Shown here: positions 27,961 to 35,978 of the stretch, one piece after another
How the letters are laid out: every line of letters starts with the position of its first letter
Position numbering within the stretch: position 1 is the first letter of the stretch
DNA from: JANSWY01 sp965243755
Lineage (GTDB): Bacteria; Bacteroidota; Bacteroidia; Cytophagales; Cyclobacteriaceae
NCBI GenBank assembly: GCA_965243755.1
Contig: CBDEVW010000004.1
Span: 620,001 to 684,000, forward strand
Length of the DNA stretch: 64,000 nt
Direction: 5' to 3'
The notes under the pieces: model-generated
Databases searched by the model: none
Told to the model about the DNA's origin: nothing
The model's input: the letters and a program-made list of their open reading frames with translations, nothing else
Translations under genes and position numbers: made by a program

Positions 27961-28041
27961 ATTGAAACATTTTACTTAACCTTGTAACCGTGATTCATTA
28001 AAGTATCTGGTCAGCCATTAACTATCGATTCATCAATTATG
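27961..28041 (+). repeat. leader sequence duplicated at 48073-48157
   Basis: The 80 bases before the glycosyltransferase start, including ACTATCGATTCATCAAT and TACTTAA..TTgt, reappear with scattered differences before the 48155 ATG. It probably carries the promoter of the glycosyltransferase-ligase cassette. Confidence 0.7.
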
Positions 28042-29754
28042 AACAAACAAAGGGAACTAGCACCTAAAGGTGTAATAACTTACTCGTATGTCCTGCTCAC
28101 AGCTATTTTAACTGTGGCTTTCATGATTCTTCCGATAATTTCGTTGAAGGAGGAACCTCTTTATATCTCTATTCCGGTATGTGCTTTAACGTTTTTTACA
28201 ACATGGGAATTTCTCAGCTATGTTTTATTGTATATTGTGATCACTATCAAGCCGAAAGCGAGTTCTGAAAAAACGGTACTAGATCAAAATTTAGCCGAAT
28301 ACCCTTTTATATCCTTTGTAATCCCATCATTTCACGAGCCCTTCGACGTTGCAAAGCTTACTTTAGATTCTGCTCTGGAGATTAACTATCCAGGTGTTAA
28401 GGAGATTATTGTTGTAGATAATTCAACTAATGTAGACAGCAGCATAGATTTCATTAAATGGAGAGACTATGTTGTTGAGATGGGTGAAAAAACTGATTGG
28501 AATGTGAGTGTCAGGTTCATTCATAATGATGATACGGCAGGACTTAAGCCTGGAAATTTAGACTTGGCTCAAAGTTATTTGAGCAATGATTCAGAATATG
28601 TTGTTTTCTTGGATATTGATTCAACATTGCCATGTGATTCAAATTTGTTGCAACGAAGTATTGCGGAATTTGGAGCTGATAACACTTTAGGGTGGGTTCA
28701 ATTTCTTACGAAATCTACTAATAACTCCTTTAACAAGGCTTCTGAAGCGATTGGAGTTTATCAAAATCTACTACGTATTACATGTCATTTCAGGTCTTTT
28801 GGCGGATTTACTCTTTTCTACGGGCACAACGCAATTTGGAAAAGAGAATGTCTCGAAAAACTTGGGCCTTGGCTTGAGAAACATAGAGGTCAGATTATGG
28901 TAACTGAAGATATCCTAAAAAGTATAATTGCTTATAATTCAGGTTATTATGGTAAGTCTATCGGAATTGAGACCGGCGAATGGGTTCCGAATTCTCTAGG
29001 AGCTTTAGAAAGCATGTGGCAGAGATGGACATATGGAACATGCCAAATAATCGGGAAGTATTTTTTTCCTATACTGAAGACCAAGAGAATGACTTTTTTA
29101 GAGAAATATGATTTGTTACATTCCATTCTTCTCTATTGGGGGTATGCAATCACCTACCCATTGGCCATATTGTACCAGTTTTTACTTCCTCCTGATGTTA
29201 GTTGGGTTTTCATAATAATCTCCTGTATGCTACCTCAAATTTTTAGTGGAATAAGTGTTTACAAGCACTATCTAAGCAGTCAGCATAAGAGTATAACAGA
29301 AAAAGTCAGAGATTTTTACACTGGTGCTATTATGATATCCAGCTTTGTAACTGTTGTTCAGTTGAAGGGGACATATAACTATCTGTTGAACGTTGATCAG
29401 GGATGGAAGGTAACCGAAAAGCGTGTAAAAGGCTCCAAGTCGTTTTGGTATATTACAAAGAGGTACATACTTTACTTGGTATTTGGGTTTGGAATGCTTG
29501 GTTCATCAGTAATTTCTTGGGCATACAACTTTGATATGGAGCCAATAAAGCTTCTCAATTATGCACCAATGTTAATTATTTCATTTAACCTAATTCTTTC
29601 AATAGTTTTCTTTGGAAATGCTTCAAGGAAAGTATCCAATTCTGTTGAGGGTTCAACAATAGATTTTGTTAATGGCAGGATAGATATTAATAATAATTCG
29701 GATCATTTGGTCAAATCAGAGAACTATACGAAAAGTCTTGTCTTAACTGATTAA
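28039..29754 (+). CDS. membrane-bound processive family 2 glycosyltransferase
   Basis: Cellulose-synthase-like GT2 enzyme of 571 residues. Two N-terminal membrane helices (about 15-36, 42-72) precede a GT-A domain with FISFVIPSFHEP, the UDP/metal-binding FLDIDSTLP (about residue 190), the catalytic-base TED (about 290) and a QRW motif in MWQRWTYG (about 332), followed by at least four C-terminal membrane helices. This layout builds and extrudes a polysaccharide or transfers sugars across the inner membrane. It heads the cargo locus, 117 bases before an O-antigen-ligase-like gene and upstream of the peptide genes. The donor and product are unknown. Confidence 0.88.
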   Translation: MNKQRELAPKGVITYSYVLLTAILTVAFMILPIISLKEEPLYISIPVCALTFFTTWEFLSYVLLYIVITIKPKASSEKTVLDQNLAEYPFISFVIPSFHEPFDVAKLTLDSALEINYPGVKEIIVVDNSTNVDSSIDFIKWRDYVVEMGEKTDWNVSVRFIHNDDTAGLKPGNLDLAQSYLSNDSEYVVFLDIDSTLPCDSNLLQRSIAEFGADNTLGWVQFLTKSTNNSFNKASEAIGVYQNLLRITCHFRSFGGFTLFYGHNAIWKRECLEKLGPWLEKHRGQIMVTEDILKSIIAYNSGYYGKSIGIETGEWVPNSLGALESMWQRWTYGTCQIIGKYFFPILKTKRMTFLEKYDLLHSILLYWGYAITYPLAILYQFLLPPDVSWVFIIISCMLPQIFSGISVYKHYLSSQHKSITEKVRDFYTGAIMISSFVTVVQLKGTYNYLLNVDQGWKVTEKRVKGSKSFWYITKRYILYLVFGFGMLGSSVISWAYNFDMEPIKLLNYAPMLIISFNLILSIVFFGNASRKVSNSVEGSTIDFVNGRIDINNNSDHLVKSENYTKSLVLTD

Positions 29755-29871
29755 TTAATCTAAAAAAAAATACATCAATAATACATCGATGGTAGGTATC
29801 TTAGGTTTAACAATAAATATTCTGTTTAATATTGACCGAATAAATAAGAAACTCCGAATCAACCAAGAAGT

Positions 29872-31734
29872 ATGAAATTCATCAACTCTAAAAATCTAAT
29901 TGAGTTCGGGATAATTGTGACTTTCACAATTCTTCTCATTCTGATTCCATCTATAGATTTGAAAGGTTATTATAATTCAACAATCTCGAGTAAGTCAGTG
30001 TTTTTTCAAGCGGCTATGTGCTTTTCGCTATATCTCCTGGTGTTGAGAAGTCTGCTTTACGGGGGTTCAATTGCCTACAGTGTTAATGCATTGGATTTTG
30101 TTATTTTAGCCTTTGTACTTTATGTAACTGTCAACAGGTACTTTCTACAAGAAATCGTTAGCCACTCAATAAGATATTCCGATTTTATTTGGCTAATATG
30201 CTTTTATTTTATTTTAAGAATTTTCAATAGAAATACTCAATTGTTTTTATTGTATGGTGCTGTTCTTGGGGCTTTAATTCAAGCAATTATTGGATTGCTT
30301 CAATTATTTGATGTTGTAAAATCGAATCATGCCTTATTTAAAGTTACAGGAAGCTTCTTCAATCCAGGGCCTTATGCAGGTTTTGTCGCAGTTGGATTCA
30401 TTATTTCATTAGGACTATACTTATTTAAAGATAGGTTGTTGAATGAGATTTTCAAACCATTTAAGTGGCGGGAGTGGATCGCTAACTTTCTATTTGAATA
30501 TTTGCCCCTTGCAACCATTCTTTCAAGTATAGCAATTTTGCCGAGTACTCAATCAAGATCCGCATGGCTTGCTGTAAGCATTGCCGCGATACTTTTGTTT
30601 TTTATGCGGTATAATTTGGCTGCAAGAATACAGAATTATAAGGTTTTAACTAGGATTTTGATGATTTCCGGGTTTTTGATCTGTGTACTATCAGTTGGAT
30701 TTGGGTTATACCAATTTAAAAAAGATTCAGCAAATGGACGAATTTTAGTGTGGAATGTTACCAAAGAAATCATAAAGGATCATCCATTAATAGGAGTTGG
30801 TTTTGATAATTTTAAATCACAATATATGAGTTATCAAGGCCAGTTCTTTGTTGATCATGCCGAGAATGATAACGTATTTTTAGCAGACAATACCTTCTAT
30901 GCATTCAACGAAATTTTGCAATTAGGAGCTGAGAATGGACTGATTAGTGTTATTATACTTTTTTTGATCACTGGATTATTGCTTTGGTTTTTGAAGAATC
31001 AGAAAGCGAAGGTAGAAAGCATAGTAGCATTTGCAGGGATACTCTCATACTTTGTAATAGCCATGTTTTCTTATCCAAATGAAATATTACCAACCAAGAT
31101 ATTGCTGGTATTAATAATAGGTTTGATAGGAAGTAATTGTTCAAAGCCATTATACACAAAGCGAATCATATTCAAGCCAATATTCAACTCTTTAGCACTA
31201 ACCATTATTGTAGGGATTTCTACTTATCAGCTTATAATTCGGTCAAATGAATTTAAAGCAATGAATGAAGCTAATAAGAGCTACCAATCTGCAAAATATG
31301 AACGGTGCATCGAAATTTGTAATGCAAACATTGAGGGTTTCATGAAGAACAATGGAGAAATGTTGCTAATTCTTGGTAAGTCCTATTATTTTCAGAATCA
31401 ATATGATTCATCATCAAATTTTCTCAGAGAGGCATCAAAATTTTCAAATAGCACCATAGTTCAAAATTCCATTGGGGATTCATATAAAGCATTGGGTGAT
31501 ATCGATTCTGCAGTAAAACATTATACTCAAGCAGACCAAATGATACCTGCAAGAATCTATTCGAAATACTTATTGGCGAAAATGTACCAAGAATATGGCC
31601 AATACAAGATAGCGAAGGGATATGCTAATAAAATACTAAATCATAAAGTGAAAATAAATAATAGAGCAGCAAAGGAAATTAGGTGGGAAATGAAAAAAAT
31701 GATTAACAAATATTCTCAAACCGTACTCGAGTAA
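29872..31734 (+). CDS. O-antigen-ligase-like (Wzy_C) membrane protein with TPR tail
   Basis: A 620-residue polytopic protein with about 10-12 hydrophobic helices up to residue 455 and a soluble C-terminal TPR region (about 465-615, for example YYFQNQYDSSSNFLREA and KALGDIDSAVKHYTQAD). The large periplasmic loop carries HPLIGVGFDNF and AHNEILQ-like sequence (here FYAFNEILQLGAENG), as in Wzy/WaaL/PglL glycan ligases. Members of this family attach glycans to lipid A or, as O-oligosaccharyltransferases, to proteins. It ends 36 bases before the first peptide precursor, so peptide or surface glycosylation is a plausible but unproven role. Confidence 0.82.
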   Translation: MKFINSKNLIEFGIIVTFTILLILIPSIDLKGYYNSTISSKSVFFQAAMCFSLYLLVLRSLLYGGSIAYSVNALDFVILAFVLYVTVNRYFLQEIVSHSIRYSDFIWLICFYFILRIFNRNTQLFLLYGAVLGALIQAIIGLLQLFDVVKSNHALFKVTGSFFNPGPYAGFVAVGFIISLGLYLFKDRLLNEIFKPFKWREWIANFLFEYLPLATILSSIAILPSTQSRSAWLAVSIAAILLFFMRYNLAARIQNYKVLTRILMISGFLICVLSVGFGLYQFKKDSANGRILVWNVTKEIIKDHPLIGVGFDNFKSQYMSYQGQFFVDHAENDNVFLADNTFYAFNEILQLGAENGLISVIILFLITGLLLWFLKNQKAKVESIVAFAGILSYFVIAMFSYPNEILPTKILLVLIIGLIGSNCSKPLYTKRIIFKPIFNSLALTIIVGISTYQLIIRSNEFKAMNEANKSYQSAKYERCIEICNANIEGFMKNNGEMLLILGKSYYFQNQYDSSSNFLREASKFSNSTIVQNSIGDSYKALGDIDSAVKHYTQADQMIPARIYSKYLLAKMYQEYGQYKIAKGYANKILNHKVKINNRAAKEIRWEMKKMINKYSQTVLE

Positions 31735-31770
31735 ACTATTAATAAATTAATTAACTAAAACTTTTCTAAA

Positions 31771-31995
31771 ATGAAAAAGAGAATTGTATTTACTGTATCG
31801 TGCATTGCGCTTGCGACTGTGGGGTATATGAATCTCAATGAATCTAATAAAAATTCACAAGATTCGATTTTTGAATTAAATTCAATCACTTTGGCAAATG
31901 CAGAAACTCCAACTGCAGATTGTTATGAACACGCTGGGAGTTACTGTAAAACACCTCAGAGAATTTGGTTTAACGCCCGCAATGCAAATCAGTAA
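31771..31995 (+). CDS. two-cysteine peptide precursor 1
   Basis: A 74-residue precursor: basic start MKKR, hydrophobic segment (about residues 5-21), polar spacer, then the conserved ELNSITLANAE, with ANA at residues 42-44. The predicted mature part is 30 residues, E-x5-C-x7-C-x15, containing CYEHAGSYC and CKTPQRIWFNA. The AxA|E at the boundary is a type I signal peptidase site, unusually far (about 20 residues) from the hydrophobic segment, so the leader is longer than a simple signal peptide. The layout resembles Bacteroides NVEALA proteins. A signal peptidase gene lies in the downstream pump operon. Its closest local paralogue is precursor 2. Confidence 0.85.
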   Translation: MKKRIVFTVSCIALATVGYMNLNESNKNSQDSIFELNSITLANAETPTADCYEHAGSYCKTPQRIWFNARNANQ

Positions 31996-32001
31996 TTATC
32001 A

Positions 32002-32033
32002 AAACCAACTTGCGAAAGCTACTAAATTGGTTT
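32002..32033 (+). repeat. hairpin between peptide genes 1 and 2
   Basis: AAACCAA (32002-32008) and TTGGTTT (32027-32033) form a 7-bp stem. It has no T run, so it is more likely an mRNA-stability or processing element than a terminator. Confidence 0.4.
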
Positions 32034-32051
32034 CAACTTAAATCTTAAATT

Positions 32052-32276
32052 ATGAATAAACGAATTGCTATATCTATTTTATGTTTTGGCTTAACATTGC
32101 TAGGGATTCTAAATATGAATGTTACTCAACAAAGCTCTGATACTTTGTTAATGGACTTGAATTCTGTTGCCGTTGCTAATGCTGAACAAGACACATTTAC
32201 CTGTTTGGTTTGGTCTGGAATGTACTGCAAAACGCCACAAAGAATTTGGTACAACGCTTATAATCCACCAAAATAA
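32052..32276 (+). CDS. two-cysteine peptide precursor 2
   Basis: A 74-residue precursor of the same design as precursor 1: MNKR start, hydrophobic run, then DLNSVAVANAE, with a 30-residue mature part E-x5-C-x7-C containing CLVWSGMYC and CKTPQRIWYNA. The segment after the second Cys is nearly identical to precursor 1, while the loop between the cysteines differs (hydrophobic LVWSGMY against YEHAGSY). This points to a variable loop on a conserved frame. Confidence 0.85.
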   Translation: MNKRIAISILCFGLTLLGILNMNVTQQSSDTLLMDLNSVAVANAEQDTFTCLVWSGMYCKTPQRIWYNAYNPPK

Positions 32277-32339
32277 ATAGAGAAATATTTAAGGTAAATA
32301 CTTCTTTTTTAGTATTGATACTTCTTGAAGGGGTACTAA

Positions 32340-32420
32340 AATTGGATTCTCTGAAGTCCATATTATTAATTACAGATCCTTGATGAATTAAATGCAATAG
32401 CATTATATATAAATAGTAAT
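32340..32420 (+). pseudogene. possible decayed peptide precursor
   Basis: In one frame 32385-32405 reads ELNAIAL, preceded by ILD, which matches the ELNSxxx leader core of the intact peptides. No start codon or cysteine pair remains. It sits in the unusually long 198-base gap between precursors 2 and 3, about the size of one lost gene. The match is short, so confidence is low. Confidence 0.3.
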
Positions 32421-32474
32421 CAAAATAATTTCAAAATTAACAAGGGATACATCATCCCATAAAATAGAACTAAT

Positions 32475-32696
32475 ATGAAAAAAGTTATAACACTAATGTT
32501 TACTATGGCCTTAGCTGTAGGAGTTACACAAATGGAATTCTCAAATTCTTCAGAAGACCTGTTAGGATTGTCTGAATTGAATTCTTTAAGCATTGCTAAT
32601 GCTGAAACTCCAGTTGTTGTTTGCAAATATGAATATAGAAAGTTCTGTTGGCATCAAGGTCATGGATTTGATAATTATTATTCAACAGGAAATTAA
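32475..32696 (+). CDS. two-cysteine peptide precursor 3
   Basis: A 73-residue precursor and the most divergent of the set: MKKV start, hydrophobic run, then ELNSLSIANAE. The 30-residue mature part keeps E-x5-C-x7-C (CKYEYRKFC) but lacks the C-[KNR]-[TS]-P motif after the second Cys, having CWHQGHGFDNYY instead. It is basic and aromatic. A GGGCCAC/GTGGCCC hairpin follows at 32706-32725. Confidence 0.83.
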   Translation: MKKVITLMFTMALAVGVTQMEFSNSSEDLLGLSELNSLSIANAETPVVVCKYEYRKFCWHQGHGFDNYYSTGN

Positions 32697-32705
32697 CATT
32701 TCTTT

Positions 32706-32725
32706 GGGCCACATGACAGTGGCCC
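32706..32725 (+). terminator. GC-rich hairpin after peptide gene 3
   Basis: A perfect 7-bp stem GGGCCAC / GTGGCCC with a 6-base loop, followed by TTCT. The T tract is poor, so it may be a weak terminator or a 3'-end stabiliser. Confidence 0.5.
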
Positions 32726-32767
32726 TTCTAATACTACAAACTTTGAAAACATAAAAACATATTAAAA

Positions 32768-32989
32768 ATGAATAAAAGAATATTTATATCAGCAATGTGT
32801 ATTGCTATGTCTGTATTTGGTTTTTTACAAATAACCGAATCCAATCAAAATATGGATCAATCATTAATTGAATTGAATTCAGTGGCAGTGGCAAATGCAG
32901 AAGATGCACCAGCAGTTTGTTATTATGCTCCTGGATATTTTTGCAATACCCCGGATGGAATACTTTGGTATAATGTTCGGTTTAAATAA
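32768..32989 (+). CDS. two-cysteine peptide precursor 4
   Basis: A 73-residue precursor: MNKR start, hydrophobic run, ELNSVAVANAE, and a 29-residue mature part E-x5-C-x7-C with CYYAPGYFC and CNTPDGILWYN. It keeps the C-x-[TS]-P and aromatic-Asn features of precursors 1, 2 and 5. A second, decayed copy of its middle follows directly. Confidence 0.84.
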   Translation: MNKRIFISAMCIAMSVFGFLQITESNQNMDQSLIELNSVAVANAEDAPAVCYYAPGYFCNTPDGILWYNVRFK

Positions 32990-33049
32990 CCGAATCCAAT
33001 CAAAATATGGATCAATCATTAGTTGAATTGAATTCAGTGGCTGTGGTAA
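32988..33049 (+). pseudogene. tandem-duplicated fragment of peptide gene 4
   Basis: These bases repeat 32833-32895 almost perfectly, including CCGAATCCAATCAAAATATG, and would encode the leader core up to ELNSVAV before diverging at the ANAE site. No start codon or mature peptide remains. It shows that this array grows by local duplication. Confidence 0.8.
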
Positions 33050-33095
33050 TATTGTATAATAGGAGGCCGGCATAGGTCTTACTAAATTATTGTCA

Positions 33096-33134
33096 TTCTC
33101 GCAATGAAATATTTCTAACATTGCGAGATTGACT
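33096..33134 (+). terminator. hairpin between peptide genes and lipoprotein operon
   Basis: A perfect 9-bp stem CTCGCAATG (33098-33106) / CATTGCGAG (33119-33127) with a 12-base loop, followed by ATTGACTT and a T-rich stretch. It probably reduces read-through from the peptide genes into the export operon. Confidence 0.6.
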
Positions 33135-33152
33135 TATTTTTAAAGAAAAATA

Positions 33153-34226
33153 ATGAAGTTTGTATATTTCTGTGTGAGCCTAACGTTTGGCTTAGCAATG
33201 GGGTGCCAACCCAGTCAAAGTAACCTATTTAGGGATATTAACAATGTCGGTAAAAGTTTTCCTGGAATTGATTCCGTTGACTTTCAGAAAAAATTTACGT
33301 TCGACCAATCTGATGTGAGAGATTTATGGCTTGTTGATGATTCAATAATACTGATTCACACCCAATCAAGGGTTCCTGAGAATTTTTTATACATGTTGGA
33401 TCGTTCAACTAATACCCTAGTAGATACGATTTTAACTTACGGAAGAGGACCCAAGGAAGCAATTGGGTTATCGGATTCTGGGATTTTCGGTGACAGTATT
33501 TGGGGGCGAGACCCAACAAAGCAAGTCATCTATAAATTTCCTGCCAATATATTTTTAAGTAACAGGAATGATACTTTAATCCAGGACTATAAAATCAATA
33601 GACACTATTATAATTTGGTAGCTGTTAATGACCGTATATTATTAGGCAGCTCTCCTATATATAATAATGATTCATCTGACATTGGATATTTATTTGAAGC
33701 TTACGACTACAAATCCCAAAGTATTACCATGAAATTTGGTAAAATCCTTTCTAATGGGAAAATACCTATTGGCTCCTTGGTTGATACACATGGAAATGTT
33801 TTGGCTGTTAACCCAAAAGGAACCAAAGTAGCAGCCGCTTATTTATTCAAGGATGCTTTGGAAATATTTGATGTTGCCAGCGGAGAAAAGTTGAGCGATT
33901 ATGGCGGTGGAATGATAGATGAAATTCCCTTTGAAGTGGGTGATTCAGAAGGTCATGCATATATGAGAATGGTAGAAGAAAATAAGAGGACATATGTTAT
34001 TGCTAAAGCCACTAATGAATACATATATTTAATGTATTCTGGTGAGCATTTCTTCGACGAAGGCTCTCATTTGGGGAATGAAATACATGTGTTTGACTGG
34101 AATGGTGAACCTGTGAAGAAAATTGCATTACCTTTTCGAATCCAAGCTTTTGTTGTTGGTTCCAGTGAAGAAATACTGGTTTGTGATGAATTCGGTAAAT
34201 TCTATGAAGGAGTAATTAGGTTTTAA
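33153..34226 (+). CDS. beta-propeller lipoprotein (BF3164/TolB-like), copy 1
   Basis: A 357-residue lipoprotein (signal ending LAMGCQPSQ, Cys near residue 18). The mature part is beta-rich with repeated blade-like strands and the YGRGPKEA signature near residue 97, as in the 6-bladed propeller/BF3164 lipoprotein family of Bacteroidota. Function is unknown; propellers of this type usually bind ligands at the cell surface or periplasm. It is the first gene of a lipoprotein set 13 bases before its paralogue and directly downstream of the peptide array, so a role as peptide receptor or immunity factor is conceivable. Confidence 0.78.
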   Translation: MKFVYFCVSLTFGLAMGCQPSQSNLFRDINNVGKSFPGIDSVDFQKKFTFDQSDVRDLWLVDDSIILIHTQSRVPENFLYMLDRSTNTLVDTILTYGRGPKEAIGLSDSGIFGDSIWGRDPTKQVIYKFPANIFLSNRNDTLIQDYKINRHYYNLVAVNDRILLGSSPIYNNDSSDIGYLFEAYDYKSQSITMKFGKILSNGKIPIGSLVDTHGNVLAVNPKGTKVAAAYLFKDALEIFDVASGEKLSDYGGGMIDEIPFEVGDSEGHAYMRMVEENKRTYVIAKATNEYIYLMYSGEHFFDEGSHLGNEIHVFDWNGEPVKKIALPFRIQAFVVGSSEEILVCDEFGKFYEGVIRF

Positions 34227-34239
34227 GTATTAAAAGATT

Positions 34240-35310
34240 ATGAAAAGACTCATACACTTATTTGTATTTATCGGAATGCTTGGTTGTGGTTCAGACAAGG
34301 ATAAAGATGTCAGGACTATGGAGAGTACATTTGACACTTTTCCTAAGACTTCTTTAGTTGAAACCGCAGACACACTTTTCAAATTTGAACGGGATATAGT
34401 GAATCAAGTGCATATCGTCTCTGACTCTATACTTTTGATTCATGCATCTGGAATAGCAACAGAATATTACTTCTATTCATATAGTTTGTCAGATGGAACA
34501 TTGCTGAATGAATTTCTTGCATACGGTAATGGTCCAGGGGAAGGGTTAGGTGTTGCTACATCTGGAGTGATTGGAGACTCATTATGGGCCCGGGATGTTA
34601 CAAAATCGTTTTTAATAAAATATCCACTAAAAGAATTGGTATTAAAAACTGAAAACTACAAAGTTTACCCTTTCGATAGGTTTTATTTTGATTGTTTAAT
34701 GGTTGATGATTCAACCATTCTTGGAGCAAGCCCACTTGACCTAATGAGTGATGCAAAAAATTCATTCTTATTAGAACGTAAGAATTTGTATACACAAAAT
34801 GTTCTAAATGGTTTTATTACAATGAAATCTGAGGGGCAAACTCCAGCAACAGTCTTAAATGAAATACATAGGTCAACAATGGGATATAATCATCAGTCGC
34901 AGAAAGTAGTTTTAGCCTATAGCTACATGGATGCAATTGAAATCATTGATTTAGAGAAAAATAGTTCTGTAGCAAGCGTTTCTGGTCCAGATCAATTTTT
35001 GCCAGTATACAATGTAAGGGAAAGTGACAATTTTGTCCAAATGTTAGTTACCCCAAATACACGTGAGGCTTATAGGAGAGTGTTAACTACAAATTCTAAA
35101 ATTTACGGAATGTATTCAGGGAATGAAATAAAAAACCCCAGTAGTATAGAGTTCATGAATATTCATGTCTTTGATTGGGATGGTAAACCAACAAACAGGA
35201 TATCATTTTCATCACCAATCTCGGCCTTCACAGTAGATCAAAATAATCAATTTTTGATTGTGATAGATGAGGAAGGCTATGTGTTAAAAATCAAAATGGA
35301 ATTAAGCTAA
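34240..35310 (+). CDS. beta-propeller lipoprotein (BF3164/TolB-like), copy 2
   Basis: A 356-residue lipoprotein (signal ending GMLGCGSDK) paralogous to the preceding gene. Both share YG[RN]GPxE, GDS[IL]W[GA]RD.TK and a C-terminal HVFDW[ND]G motif. Overall similarity is moderate, so the duplication is old. Two diverged copies beside several diverged peptides invite the idea of matched pairs, but nothing in the sequence assigns partners. Confidence 0.78.
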   Translation: MKRLIHLFVFIGMLGCGSDKDKDVRTMESTFDTFPKTSLVETADTLFKFERDIVNQVHIVSDSILLIHASGIATEYYFYSYSLSDGTLLNEFLAYGNGPGEGLGVATSGVIGDSLWARDVTKSFLIKYPLKELVLKTENYKVYPFDRFYFDCLMVDDSTILGASPLDLMSDAKNSFLLERKNLYTQNVLNGFITMKSEGQTPATVLNEIHRSTMGYNHQSQKVVLAYSYMDAIEIIDLEKNSSVASVSGPDQFLPVYNVRESDNFVQMLVTPNTREAYRRVLTTNSKIYGMYSGNEIKNPSSIEFMNIHVFDWDGKPTNRISFSSPISAFTVDQNNQFLIVIDEEGYVLKIKMELS

Positions 35311-35312
35311 TA

Positions 35313-35852
35313 ATGAAAAAGTTTGCAATAATTATTTTCGTCGTGACTCTAATAAGTTGCAAAGACAACTCCAAGCAAGAGGCAATTAAGGATGACCTCT
35401 CCAAGATGGTTGGTGAAAAAATAAATATAAATGATTTAGAAATTTATTGTGGAGATGGTCAAATTTGTGAGCCCGTTAAATTTGGCGATAACGGATTTAT
35501 GATCATTACACTAATTAATGCCGAATGTAGTACTTGTATTGAAAACATAAATTCTTGGAATGAATGGGATGTGAATTATAATAGTGGAAACGGTGTATTA
35601 ATGATCCCTTATTCATCAGATCGATTGGAATCTTTTACCTATCTGATGAGCGTTGAACCTACACTACAACAGACCTTTTATTTGGATAGAAATAACAAAT
35701 TTAAAGAAGTTAATGGTATTAGTGAAGATCAAACATATCATACATTTTTGGTTGATGAAGAATATAAAGTAATTCTTGTTGGTAACCCAGTTCTATCAGA
35801 AGGTATTTCAGACTTGTATCTCAAGGTGATGCGAGGTGAAATTAAGATTTAA
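35313..35852 (+). CDS. thioredoxin-like CxxC lipoprotein
   Basis: A 179-residue lipoprotein (signal ending LISCKDN, Cys at about 16). The mature part has the order of a thioredoxin fold: a beta strand IITLINAE followed at once by CSTCIENI (CxxC, about residues 75-78), then a strand-helix region and a late cis-Pro-like segment near VGNPVLSEG. It lies 2 bases after the second propeller gene. Since every mature peptide has exactly two Cys, a role in making or reshuffling that disulfide is a reasonable inference. Confidence 0.7.
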   Translation: MKKFAIIIFVVTLISCKDNSKQEAIKDDLSKMVGEKININDLEIYCGDGQICEPVKFGDNGFMIITLINAECSTCIENINSWNEWDVNYNSGNGVLMIPYSSDRLESFTYLMSVEPTLQQTFYLDRNNKFKEVNGISEDQTYHTFLVDEEYKVILVGNPVLSEGISDLYLKVMRGEIKI

Positions 35853-35978
35853 GTGGTACCTTTGCGTTATTTTTTTTCTGCAAAGATTTGTTCTGTGAAT
35901 TTGTTGTTCTAAAGTGAGCAAATCTTGATAAACCAAACAGTTTAAGATTTACTTAGGATTGCTAAAACAGTCCTAGAT

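Noticed and set aside
29777..29800. Seventh ATACC-N8-GGTAT copy before the ligase gene
   Set aside because: The left half is ATACA and the spacing is 9, so it does not match the other six.
31771..32989. Lanthipeptide or double-glycine bacteriocin system
   Set aside because: There is no GG/GA leader end, no LanB/C/M, YcaO or radical-SAM gene, and no peptidase-containing ABC transporter; the leaders end in AxA and the exporter is RND-type.
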